A DNA stretch of 16,448 bases from Candidatus Hydrogenedentes bacterium UBA2224. GTDB taxonomy: Bacteria > Hydrogenedentota > Hydrogenedentia > Hydrogenedentales > SLHB01. The stretch lies in NCBI GenBank assembly GCA_002348185.1, contig DDYW01000059.1, forward strand, positions 41,164 to 57,611. Reading direction: 5' to 3'. Position numbers and translations under genes: made by a program. The notes beneath the pieces are model-generated. The model was not told the DNA's origin. It made no database searches and worked only from the letters and a program-made list of their open reading frames with translations. Of this stretch, positions 6,853-13,495 are shown one piece after another (the stretch's first letter is position 1; each line of letters opens with the position of its first letter).

Positions 6853-6871
6853 CCCCGGGCTGCGCCCGGGG
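6853..6871. terminator. Perfect 8-bp hairpin, possible terminator
   Basis: CCCCGGGC (6853-6860), loop TGC, GCCCGGGG (6864-6871). The stem is all G-C and perfectly complementary. It lies 77 bp after the lipoprotein stop and about 100 bp after the stop of the converging operon. No T-tract follows, so intrinsic termination is uncertain; it may instead be a repeat element. Confidence 0.5.
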
Positions 6872-6882
6872 CTACTCACATT

Positions 6883-6909
6883 GGACCCCGTTCCGGGGTC
6901 CCCCCGGAA
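6883..6909. repeat. Two overlapping, mutually exclusive hairpins
   Basis: GGACCCCG (6883-6890), loop TTC, CGGGGTCC (6894-6901) is one perfect 8-bp stem. TTCCGGGG (6891-6898), loop TCC, CCCCGGAA (6902-6909) is a second perfect 8-bp stem that uses part of the same bases. Only one can form at a time. Together with the hairpin at 6853-6871 this makes three 8-bp stems, each with a 3-nt loop, in 57 bp. Confidence 0.75.
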
Positions 6910-6971
6910 TCCCGTTCTCGTGATGCCCGATCCCGATGCGCTATTCCGCGTCCACGGGTAAGCCCACTGCC

Positions 6972-7796
6972 TCAGCAATGCGCGAGGTAGGCGGCCTTGA
7001 TCTTTTCCACAAACGCGTGCTGGTCGGTGGCCCACCATGCATCCGAGAAGATCTCGACTTCGATGTCGCCCGTGAATCCCGCCTTTTCGACCCACGACCG
7101 GATGCCCCGGATGTCGATGCAGCCTTCGCCCATCAGACCGCGATCGTTGAGCAGATCGCGCGTGGGCGTGCGCCAGTCGCACACATGAAACGAGAGGATA
7201 CGGCGGCCCGCGCGGCGGATCTCGGCTTCGAGCCGCGAGTCCCACCATACGTGGTATACGTCCACCGTCACGCCCACGTGGTCATCGTCGAGTTCCGCCG
7301 CCATATCGTTCGCGTCCGTCAGCGAATTCACGGCCGACCGCGCATCGGAGAACATGGGATGCAGCGCCTCGATGGACAGCTTGACGCCCGCCGCCCGGGC
7401 CTCGGGCAGCACCGCGGCAATGCCTTCGGCGATCTGTTTGCGGGCCTCCGAAAGCGGCATGCCCGGCACCGCGCCGCAGACCAGCACAATCAGCGGCGCG
7501 CCGATGGCGTGCGCCTCCGCAATCGCGCGCCGGTTATCGTCGAGGGCGTGGTTGCGGCCGTCTTCCGACACGGCGGGAAAGAACCCGCCCCGGCACAGGC
7601 TGGTCACGCGCAGACCCGAATCCTGGAGCATCCGGGCCGAGGCCTCCAGCCCCTGCGGTTCCAGCCACTGCCGCCACACCGTCACCGCGGGCACCCCGGC
7701 CTTACGGTAATTGGAAAGGCATTCTTCGAGCGACCACGGCTTTGTCGTGATCGTGTGAATACACAGCCGCGAGAAATCAGTCAGTAATTTCGCCAT
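6972..7796 (-). CDS. Sugar phosphate isomerase/epimerase-like TIM-barrel protein
   Basis: The 274-residue product is a xylose-isomerase-like (AP endonuclease 2 superfamily) TIM barrel. The metal-site pattern is visible: E143 (SIEALHP), D179 and H182 (VDVYHVWWD), H204 (SFHVCDW) and E248 (IEVEIFS), plus the common MGEG near 222-225. Such proteins isomerise, epimerise or, in some cases, cleave keto-sugars in the cytoplasm. The specific substrate cannot be read from the sequence. It is the last gene of a three-gene minus-strand operon, 12 nt after the oxidoreductase. Its GAGGAG ribosome site (7805-7810) overlaps that gene's stop codon. The pairing with a Gfo/Idh/MocA enzyme suggests handling of an oxidised sugar. 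Confidence 0.85.
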   Translation of the reverse strand: MAKLLTDFSRLCIHTITTKPWSLEECLSNYRKAGVPAVTVWRQWLEPQGLEASARMLQDSGLRVTSLCRGGFFPAVSEDGRNHALDDNRRAIAEAHAIGAPLIVLVCGAVPGMPLSEARKQIAEGIAAVLPEARAAGVKLSIEALHPMFSDARSAVNSLTDANDMAAELDDDHVGVTVDVYHVWWDSRLEAEIRRAGRRILSFHVCDWRTPTRDLLNDRGLMGEGCIDIRGIRSWVEKAGFTGDIEVEIFSDAWWATDQHAFVEKIKAAYLAHC

Positions 7797-7808
7797 TGCG
7801 CCCGCTCC

Positions 7809-8957
7809 TCAGTCCAGCGCCGGCACGTCGACCCAGCGCCGCTCCTGCCACGACCGGAGCCCCAGCTCGGCCAGTTGCACCCCTTTCGCGCCTTCCTTGA
7901 GGTCCCACCGGAACGGCTCGTCGTTCACCACGTGCCGCAGAAACAGCTCCCATTCCGCCTTGAAGGCATTGTCATAAAGCTGGTTGTCGGGCATCCGCAT
8001 CCAGTTCGCGTAGTAGTCGATGGGACTGGGAATGTCCGGGTTCCAGACCGGTTTTGGCGTCGCCGATTGCGGTTGAACGCGGCAGTCGCGCAACCCCGCC
8101 ACCGCCGATCCCCGGGTGCCGTCGACATGCACCGTCAGCAGGTCGTCGCGTCGCACCCGCGTGCACCACGACGAATTGAACTGGCAGATGATGTTCCGAT
8201 CCGTAATGAAGGTGGCGTACGCGGCGTCGTCCGTGTCGCAGTCAAAGGGTTGGCCCTGTTCGTCCCAGCGTGTGCCGATGTGCGTCGCGCCCAGACAGCT
8301 CACCGCGGTGATGTTGCCGAACAGGTTATCGACGAGATAGCGCCAGTGGCAGAGCATGTCCACGATGATGCCCCCGCCTTCGGCCTTCCGGTAGTTCCAC
8401 GACGGGCGCTGCATGGGCTGGTCCTCGCCCGTGAATACCCAGTAGCCGAATTCGCCGCGCACCGCCAGCACGTCGCCGAAAAAGTCCGTGTCCAGCAGGT
8501 ATTTCAACTTGAGAAACCCGGGCAGCCAGAGCTTATCCTGCACCACCCCGTGTTTCACGCCCGCTTCCCGCGCCAGCCGGTACAGGTCGTAGGCATCCCC
8601 GGAGTTCGTGGCCGTGGGCTTTTCGCAGTACACGTGTTTCCCCGCGGCAATGGCCCGTTTCACGCACTCGTAGCGCATCACGGTGGTTTGCGCGTCGAAA
8701 TAGACCCCGTAGCGGCTGTCCGACAGTGCCGCGTCGAGATCCGTCGACCACGGCAGCCCGCCGTGCGTGTCCGACAGCGTTTCGAGCTTCGCCGCGTTGC
8801 GTCCCAGCAGCATCGGCGCCGGCATGATCGTCTCATTCGCGCCAATCCGGACCCCGCCCTGGGCGCGGATGGCCAGGAGCGACCGGATCAGGTGCTGATT
8901 CGTCCCCATGCGTCCCGTGACGCCGTTCATGATAATGCCCACCTGGTGCGTCTTCAT
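7809..8957 (-). CDS. Gfo/Idh/MocA family oxidoreductase
   Basis: The 382-residue enzyme has an N-terminal Rossmann domain (roughly residues 5-125). The family hallmark is CEKPTA (111-116), with Lys113 expected to help catalysis. The C-terminal alpha/beta domain carries GGGIIVDMLCHWRY (194-207), in which D200 and H204 fit the usual catalytic pair. The dinucleotide loop is variant: IIMNGVTGRMGTNQH, in place of a plain GxGxxG. Members oxidise or reduce sugars and cyclitols with NAD(P). It starts 51 nt after the GH88-like gene and has AGAGGA 7 nt upstream of the ATG. The bordering genes suggest it acts on the sugar released by the hydrolase or on a precursor. No signal peptide is visible. The substrate is unknown. 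Confidence 0.9.
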   Translation of the reverse strand: MKTHQVGIIMNGVTGRMGTNQHLIRSLLAIRAQGGVRIGANETIMPAPMLLGRNAAKLETLSDTHGGLPWSTDLDAALSDSRYGVYFDAQTTVMRYECVKRAIAAGKHVYCEKPTATNSGDAYDLYRLAREAGVKHGVVQDKLWLPGFLKLKYLLDTDFFGDVLAVRGEFGYWVFTGEDQPMQRPSWNYRKAEGGGIIVDMLCHWRYLVDNLFGNITAVSCLGATHIGTRWDEQGQPFDCDTDDAAYATFITDRNIICQFNSSWCTRVRRDDLLTVHVDGTRGSAVAGLRDCRVQPQSATPKPVWNPDIPSPIDYYANWMRMPDNQLYDNAFKAEWELFLRHVVNDEPFRWDLKEGAKGVQLAELGLRSWQERRWVDVPALD

Positions 8958-9008
8958 CGCAATATCCTCTCTCCTGGCGTTCCCGGCGGCTGGACCGTTC
9001 CGGTCTTC

Positions 9009-10373
9009 CTACGCGAAAAACGTCAGATACGGTCCGCCCTGGCTCTCGCGCTGAAGATAGACCGCGAGTTCCAGGGCATGGTAATCGCCCCACATGGACG
9101 ACTCGCCGAACGGCACCTTCTTCCCGCGCGGCACATAATCCCACCCATTTGGACGGTGATACACCGAATGCAGGATCATGCCCTGATGTCTCGGGTTCTC
9201 GGAAAGGTATGGCGGGGCAAACAGGGTTTTCGCAACGGTCAACCCCGCCTGGTAATACGCCCTTCCCGCGCCTTCCGCGCCAAGCACACGCCCCAGCCGC
9301 AACAGCCCCTGCGCGGCGATCACCGCCGCCGAACTGTCCACGGGCTCGTGCGGGTTGTCCGGTTTCGAGGCCTGCTGGAGATGCCGGGGCATCTTCGCCA
9401 GCCCCGGCGCCCCCGTATCCCAATACGGCACGCCGTCCGTGGGCGTGTTCGCAATATAGAAATCCGCGGTCGCGGCGGCCGCCCGGAGCATCATCCCGCG
9501 AACGGCCCCGCGGCCTCCGACGGCGTCCAGTTCGCTGTCGTCCAGGGTGTCCAGAAACTCGAGCTCCTCCGCATAGCCCAGCAGCACCCAGGCCAGCCCG
9601 CGCGTCCACGTCGTAAACGGTGAATACCCCTGCTGCGTGCTCGGACACCGGTACCGGCCGTCCGTGGTATTGAAAATGCTCTCGTGCACGACCCGCCCCC
9701 GCACGTCGTACGCGTCGCGGCCTTCACCGTAATACACGTTGTAGCGCGCCGTGTTCGCGGCATGCTCAAGGCCGCGCTGGAGCAGCGAAATGCGCGCGTC
9801 GTTTTCGCCCATGAGCCAATGGCCCAGCCTGTGCGCCACCATAAGCGAACGCACCGACCGGAGCGTGTCGCTGAAAAGCGAATGCGGCCCGTTGAACGAG
9901 TGTATGAAGCCCGTGCCGTCGTGGATTGCCGTCCACCGCGCCGCCTGCACCGCGCCCGACGCCTTCAGGGCCATCTCGTAGAAAAGCAGCGCATCCGCCG
10001 TCTCGGACGTGCGGCCTTCCTTCGCCAGGCGGCGCAGGTTCCCGTACGTCGACAGGTTGTTAAACCCGTGATCGTGCACGCCCACATGGCTCACGTGACG
10101 CGCCATGTACTGGACGGTGTTGCCGCGGCCCATCGTGAAAAAGGCCGGGGCGCCCGTCGCATCGAACTGCAGAAGCTGGCACCCGAACTGAAATCCCTGG
10201 GTCCATTCCGTCCATCCCCGCGCGGTATATTTCCCCTGCCGGGTGAACACCGGAGATCCCTGCGACGGGTCCCAGGCCCGGTGAAGCGCCCATATCTTCC
10301 GGCCCGACACGTCCAGAAACCGGTCGAGCGCCCGCCTCAGTCCGCCGGGCGTCACCTGATAGTTGATTCTCAC
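9009..10373 (-). CDS. GH88-like unsaturated glucuronyl hydrolase
   Basis: This protein of about 454 residues has the alpha/alpha-barrel pattern of glycoside hydrolase family 88. Those enzymes hydrate the C4=C5 bond of unsaturated uronyl oligosaccharides left by polysaccharide lyases. Numbered from GTG 10373, the likely catalytic acids are D101 (GVHDHGF) and D169 (LFSDTLRS). Other family-like segments are WTRGLAW (256-262), PYWDTG (316-321), VDSSAAVIAAQGLL (345-358) and ESSMWGDYHALE (424-435). I prefer the GTG because residues before it are compositionally odd and overlap a palindrome. ATG starts at 10454, 10439 and 10433 are open but lack ribosome sites, so the true start is uncertain. No signal peptide is seen, which implies cytoplasmic action on imported oligosaccharides. 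It is first in the operon with the oxidoreductase and isomerase. Confidence 0.83.
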   Translation of the reverse strand: MRINYQVTPGGLRRALDRFLDVSGRKIWALHRAWDPSQGSPVFTRQGKYTARGWTEWTQGFQFGCQLLQFDATGAPAFFTMGRGNTVQYMARHVSHVGVHDHGFNNLSTYGNLRRLAKEGRTSETADALLFYEMALKASGAVQAARWTAIHDGTGFIHSFNGPHSLFSDTLRSVRSLMVAHRLGHWLMGENDARISLLQRGLEHAANTARYNVYYGEGRDAYDVRGRVVHESIFNTTDGRYRCPSTQQGYSPFTTWTRGLAWVLLGYAEELEFLDTLDDSELDAVGGRGAVRGMMLRAAAATADFYIANTPTDGVPYWDTGAPGLAKMPRHLQQASKPDNPHEPVDSSAAVIAAQGLLRLGRVLGAEGAGRAYYQAGLTVAKTLFAPPYLSENPRHQGMILHSVYHRPNGWDYVPRGKKVPFGESSMWGDYHALELAVYLQRESQGGPYLTFFA

Positions 10374-10385
10374 GTTGCGTCCCCA

Positions 10386-10397
10386 TTCCCCGGGGAA
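10386..10397. repeat. 12-bp perfect palindrome
   Basis: TTCCCCGGGGAA is its own reverse complement and lies just ahead of the preferred GTG start of the GH88-like gene. It could be an operator half-site pair for a dimeric regulator or part of a repeat. Nothing in the sequence decides between these. Confidence 0.5.
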
Positions 10398-10478
10398 AAC
10401 ACTCCCCGCGCATTCGGCCTTGAGCCGACACATTGGCATGATAGCGAATGTCATCTGCGTCGAACAATTCGACGCCCT

Positions 10479-10520
10479 GTAACGCAGGCGTCTCGCATCT
10501 TGTAGCGCAGGCGTCTCGCC
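10479..10520 (-). repeat. Direct duplication of repeat core
   Basis: TGTAACGCAGGCGTCTCGCA (10479-10498) and TGTAGCGCAGGCGTCTCGCC (10501-10520) are near-identical 20-mers with a 22-nt period, differing at two positions. The second is part of the full 35-bp repeat. This shows local duplication of the element. Confidence 0.85.
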
Positions 10521-10532
10521 TGCATCCGGATC
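10498..10532 (-). repeat. Second full copy of 35-bp dispersed repeat
   Basis: This is the exact reverse complement of 3449-3483 over all 35 bases. It lies about 215-250 nt upstream of the tetrapyrrole operon and touches two units of the 9-bp repeat. Identity over 35 bp across 7 kb, outside any gene, points to a dispersed element family and not to chance. Confidence 0.9.
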
Positions 10533-10549
10533 CTATGGACCCGATGGAC
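10532..10549 (-). repeat. 9-bp tandem repeat, two units
   Basis: CCTATGGAC and CCGATGGAC are, on the minus strand, GTCCATCGG and GTCCATAGG, matching the unit of the array at 3571-3615. The array abuts the 35-bp repeat, sharing its last base. Confidence 0.75.
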
Positions 10550-10606
10550 ATGCCTGCCTGAACAAGTGAGAAAAGGTCGAACAAAGGCGCCGGGGCCGTC
10601 CATCCC

Positions 10607-10625
10607 GGCGGCTCCGAAAGCCGCC
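10607..10625 (+). promoter_or_regulatory. Stem-loop in the leader of the tetrapyrrole operon
   Basis: GGCGGCT (10607-10613), loop CCGAA, AGCCGCC (10619-10625) is a perfect 7-bp stem. It is followed by further self-complementary GC-rich blocks, including CGCCGGAACCGGCG (10671-10684). It lies about 120 nt upstream of the first operon gene, where a structured leader could act. No known riboswitch fits well, and the regulatory role is a guess. Confidence 0.35.
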
Positions 10626-10746
10626 ACGGTTGCAGCGGAGCCGTCCGGCCGTTATGCTTCTCTGATGCGGCGCCGGAACCGGCGAGCCGCCGGCAACCAC
10701 GGTGCAATTCCAGGAGCAAACGGTTCAGCAGTCGTTTGGAATACCC

Positions 10747-11385
10747 ATGACGCTCTACCCAATCAGCCTGAATATCGCCGATCGACCCTGTCTTGTAGCA
10801 GGCGGGGGCCGTATTGCCCTGCCCAAGGCACGGCATCTCGCCGAGGCCGGCGCACGCGTCACCGTGGTCAGCCCCCGGTTCGTCCCGGGCTTTGCCGACC
10901 TGAACGCCGTCCTCGTGCAGCGCGCATTCGAGTTCGGCGACCTCGAGGGCATGTTTCTCGCCATCGCCGCCACCGATGACCGCGAGGTCAACCGCCGCGT
11001 AGGCGAGGCCTGCCGCGCCCGCGGCCTCCTCTGCAACGTGGTCGATGACCCCGATGCGTGCGGGTTCTTTCTCCATTCCGTGTTGCGGCGCGGCGACCTC
11101 CAGCTCGCCATATCCACCGGCGGCGCCGCGCCGGCCCTCGCAAAACGCCTTCGCAACGAACTCGAGGAACGGTTCCCGGCCGATTACAGCGACTATCTCG
11201 CCTTTCTCCGCCAGGCCCGCGAACGGACGCGCGCCCGCGTCGCAGTCCCCGCGCTCCGCGCGCGGATTGCGGACGAGCTCGCCTCCGAGGCGGGCTACCA
11301 GCGATTCCGACGGCTGGATGCGGCCCAGCGAAGCGCCTGGGTCGAAGAGGTCATCGCGCAAAACCTCCCGGAGGCGCCGACATGA
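10747..11385 (+). CDS. Precorrin-2 dehydrogenase (siroheme synthase N-terminal type)
   Basis: The 212-residue protein matches the NAD-binding half of CysG/Met8p, which oxidises precorrin-2 to sirohydrochlorin. The dinucleotide loop is GGGRIALPKARHL (19-31). Further family blocks are TDDREVNRRV (76-85) and NVVDDPDACGFF (97-108), with Asp100/101 in the usual catalytic position. The last is RRGDLQLAISTGGAAPALAKRLR (from 114). In 'LPKARHL' the usual Arg before the Lys is replaced by Pro. The protein lacks the methyltransferase half, which is supplied by the CobA domain encoded later in the operon. Start ATG 10747 fits the family N-terminus (LYPISLNIADRPCLVAGGG). A GTG at 10702 is open but adds an unrelated Gln-rich segment. 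It is first in the operon and overlaps the next gene by ATGA. Confidence 0.88.
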   Translation: MTLYPISLNIADRPCLVAGGGRIALPKARHLAEAGARVTVVSPRFVPGFADLNAVLVQRAFEFGDLEGMFLAIAATDDREVNRRVGEACRARGLLCNVVDDPDACGFFLHSVLRRGDLQLAISTGGAAPALAKRLRNELEERFPADYSDYLAFLRQARERTRARVAVPALRARIADELASEAGYQRFRRLDAAQRSAWVEEVIAQNLPEAPT

Positions 11386-12236
11386 CGATTCTGACGCTTG
11401 CTGTGCTGTTTGCGGGGGCGTTGGCGTACGCGGGCGCCACGGCGGCTTCGGCCCTGTACCTGTCCCGCAAGCGAGAGGCGGCGCTCCTCCTGACCCGGCG
11501 GCTCGCCCTGCTGGGCGCCGGCCTGTTTCTGCTGGTCTTCCTGCTGCGCTGGGCCGCCTGGGGCTGCCTGCCCATGACCACCCCGGCCGACGCCCTCGTC
11601 GTCTTTGTCATCCTCGCAACCGCCGTCATGTTTGTGTCCGCGCGGGACACCACGCGTGCGGTAGCGTCGTTCTACCTGCCCGCCATTTTCGTACTGGCCG
11701 TCCTCTGCGCATGCGTCGCGCCCGCGGCCTTCGGCCAGGCCCCCAAGGCGCTGCACGGCGTGTTTCTCGCCGGGCACGTCATCCTGGCGTTTTTGGCCTA
11801 CGCCTTCTTTCTCGGCGCCAGCGTGACCAGCGTGGCCTATCTCTTCCAGTCGCGCCATCTCAAGAAACACCATACCGTCGGACTGTTTCAGGCGCTGCCT
11901 CCGCTCGAACGGCTCGACAGGAGCCTCTTCCTCCTCATACGCCACGGCTACCTGATGTTCGCCACCACCCTGCTTGTCGGCGCGGTCTGGGCGCACTTCG
12001 ATCGGGAACTGCTCGGACCCCGCTGGTATCTCGCCCCCAAAATCCTGCAGGCCGTCCCGATGGTCCTGTTCTACGCCTTCGTATTCCACGCACGCCAATG
12101 CGGCCTGCTTCGAGGCCGTAAACTGGCGTTCGCGGTCTTAATCGGCTTCTCCATCATGCTCGGCATCTACCTCGTGCGCGCGCTGCTGGGACTGTCGTAT
12201 TACCATTTCTGGGAGTCCTCGCCATGGGCGTCGTAG
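11382..12236 (+). CDS. HemX/CcsA-like cytochrome c assembly-family membrane protein
   Basis: The 284-residue polytopic protein has about eight hydrophobic segments (roughly 4-26, 42-59, 70-86, 97-114, 126-155, 188-205, 221-236 and 248-270). The block HGVFLAGHVILAFLAYAFF (125-143) and the segment LPPLERLDRSLFLLIRHGY (172-190) followed by GAVWAH are typical of the CcsA/HemX family. The tryptophan-rich haem-handling WWD motif of true cytochrome c synthases is not present, and the late 'W-x-W-D-P-K' is reduced to RWYLAPK (214-220). This and its place just before hemA favour a HemX-type role, which in Bacillus affects glutamyl-tRNA reductase levels. The ribosome site GGAGG (11370-11374) lies 7 nt from the ATG. 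It overlaps hemA by 13 nt. Confidence 0.8.
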   Translation: MTILTLAVLFAGALAYAGATAASALYLSRKREAALLLTRRLALLGAGLFLLVFLLRWAAWGCLPMTTPADALVVFVILATAVMFVSARDTTRAVASFYLPAIFVLAVLCACVAPAAFGQAPKALHGVFLAGHVILAFLAYAFFLGASVTSVAYLFQSRHLKKHHTVGLFQALPPLERLDRSLFLLIRHGYLMFATTLLVGAVWAHFDRELLGPRWYLAPKILQAVPMVLFYAFVFHARQCGLLRGRKLAFAVLIGFSIMLGIYLVRALLGLSYYHFWESSPWAS

Positions 12237-13495
12237 CGGTAGGTCTCAGCCATCACACCAGCCCGCTCGAGTTGCGGGAACGCCTCCATTTTCCGCCGGA
12301 GACCATCCCCGCGGCCTTGCGCGAACTCCAGAACCGGCTCCACGGAGGCGCCGCCGTCATTCTCAGCACCTGCAACCGCGTCGAGATCTACGCGCATCAC
12401 GAGAAAGACGCCGCGGCGCTATGCGAAGACCTCCGCGCCTTCATCGCGTCCTGGCACCGCATCCCCGAAAGCGAATTCGTCCCGTCGCTCTACGAACACA
12501 AAGGCCCCGAAGCCGTCAGCCACCTCTTCCGTGTGACGGCCAGCCTCGACAGCCTCGTCGTCGGCGAAGCCCAGATCCTCGGACAGGTCCACGAGGCCTT
12601 TATGCTGGCCCAGGACCAGCAATCCGTCGACAAGGTCCTGTCCGCCCTGTTCCAACGGGCCTTTTCCGTGGCAAAACAGGTCCGCACCGAAACGCGGATC
12701 GGTGCGGGCAAGGTCTCCGTCGCGTCGATCGCCGTGGACCTGGCCGTATCCATATTCATCGACCTCGCCGACAAGACCGTCATGATCGTCGGTTCGGGCA
12801 AGATGGGCGAAAGCACCCTGAAAAGCCTGCTCGCGCGCGGCGTCGGCCGCATCCTCCTCGTTAACCGCAGCCACGAGAAAGCCCTCGTCCTCGCCGAAGA
12901 GCTCGGCGGCGAGGCGGTACCGTTTGAGGACCTCGACGAGGCCCTCCCTCGCGCTGACATCGTCGTCACCTCCACGGCCGCCGCCGTTCCTCTCCTCCAT
13001 CCCGGCCATTTTCAGCGCGCCCTGCGCAAACGCGGCAACGCCCCCATGTTTGTCATCGATATTGCCGTGCCCCGCAACGTCGACCCGGCGGTCAACGAGC
13101 TCGACAACGTCTACCTCTACGACGTCGACGCCCTCAAACAGGCCGCGTCCGAGAATCTCGAGGCCCGGCGCGAAGAAATCGACCAATGCCTGCGCCTGGT
13201 CGACGAGGGCGTCGCAAAATTCGTCCAGTGGATGCAGAGTCTCATCGCCGAACCGGCCATTCTGTCCATCTCGGAAGAATTGCACGGGATTCGCGAACGG
13301 GAACTCCAGAAGCTCCTGGACGCCTGCCCCGACCTGACCGGTGAGCAGCGCGAGGCCGTCACCCAGATGACCCGGCGCATCGTGAACGCCATCCTCCAGC
13401 GGCCCATGAGCCAGCTCAAACGCGAAGTGGCCACCGACGACCCGAGTTTCGTCCTCCAGCTCGTCCGGCGGATCTTTGGATTGAAGGAATCGTGA
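12224..13495 (+). CDS. hemA: Glutamyl-tRNA reductase
   Basis: The 423-residue enzyme reduces glutamyl-tRNA(Glu) to glutamate-1-semialdehyde with NADPH, the first committed step of C5-route tetrapyrrole synthesis in the cytoplasm. The nucleophile C50 lies in ILSTCNRVEIY (46-56). GEAQILGQV (114-122) and the N-terminal GLSHHTSPLELRE are family signatures. The NADPH loop is GSGKMGE (190-196). The C-terminal dimerisation region (about 320-420) ends normally, with MSQLKREV. The length is typical. GGGAG at 12211-12215 is 8 nt ahead of the ATG, inside the end of the preceding gene. The stop codon shares one base with the hemC ATG. The next-step enzyme (hemL) is not in this window. Confidence 0.97.
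   Translation: MGVVAVGLSHHTSPLELRERLHFPPETIPAALRELQNRLHGGAAVILSTCNRVEIYAHHEKDAAALCEDLRAFIASWHRIPESEFVPSLYEHKGPEAVSHLFRVTASLDSLVVGEAQILGQVHEAFMLAQDQQSVDKVLSALFQRAFSVAKQVRTETRIGAGKVSVASIAVDLAVSIFIDLADKTVMIVGSGKMGESTLKSLLARGVGRILLVNRSHEKALVLAEELGGEAVPFEDLDEALPRADIVVTSTAAAVPLLHPGHFQRALRKRGNAPMFVIDIAVPRNVDPAVNELDNVYLYDVDALKQAASENLEARREEIDQCLRLVDEGVAKFVQWMQSLIAEPAILSISEELHGIRERELQKLLDACPDLTGEQREAVTQMTRRIVNAILQRPMSQLKREVATDDPSFVLQLVRRIFGLKES

Larger units (their letters stand above)
6777..6971. other. Convergent intergenic region with hairpins
   Basis: These 195 bp separate the lipoprotein stop from the sugar-isomerase stop. No gene is visible. The left half is featureless; 6853-6909 holds the stem-loops listed separately. 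A GATCCC-type motif near 6929 resembles the hexamer array at 93-122. Its position between converging genes suits a two-way transcription end, but there is no T-run after the stems on the plus strand. Confidence 0.55.
10374..10746. other. Divergent leader with repeats and GC-rich stem-loops
   Basis: This region separates the sugar operon (minus) from the tetrapyrrole operon (plus) and should hold both promoters. I could not identify clear -35/-10 boxes. It contains the palindrome TTCCCCGGGGAA (10386-10397), a direct duplication of the repeat core (10479-10520), the second full 35-bp repeat (10498-10532) and two 9-bp units (10532-10549). The hem-proximal half (10607-10700) is strongly self-complementary. 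If the GH88-like gene starts at an upstream ATG, the left edge moves to about 10455. Confidence 0.6.

Noticed and set aside
7875..9623. 582-residue open frame on the plus strand
   Set aside because: It is antisense to the Gfo/Idh/MocA and GH88-like genes and has no recognisable domain.
10702..10746. GTG start for the precorrin-2 dehydrogenase
   Set aside because: It adds a Gln-rich 15-residue segment not expected in the family and lacks a ribosome site; ATG 10747 matches the usual N-terminus.
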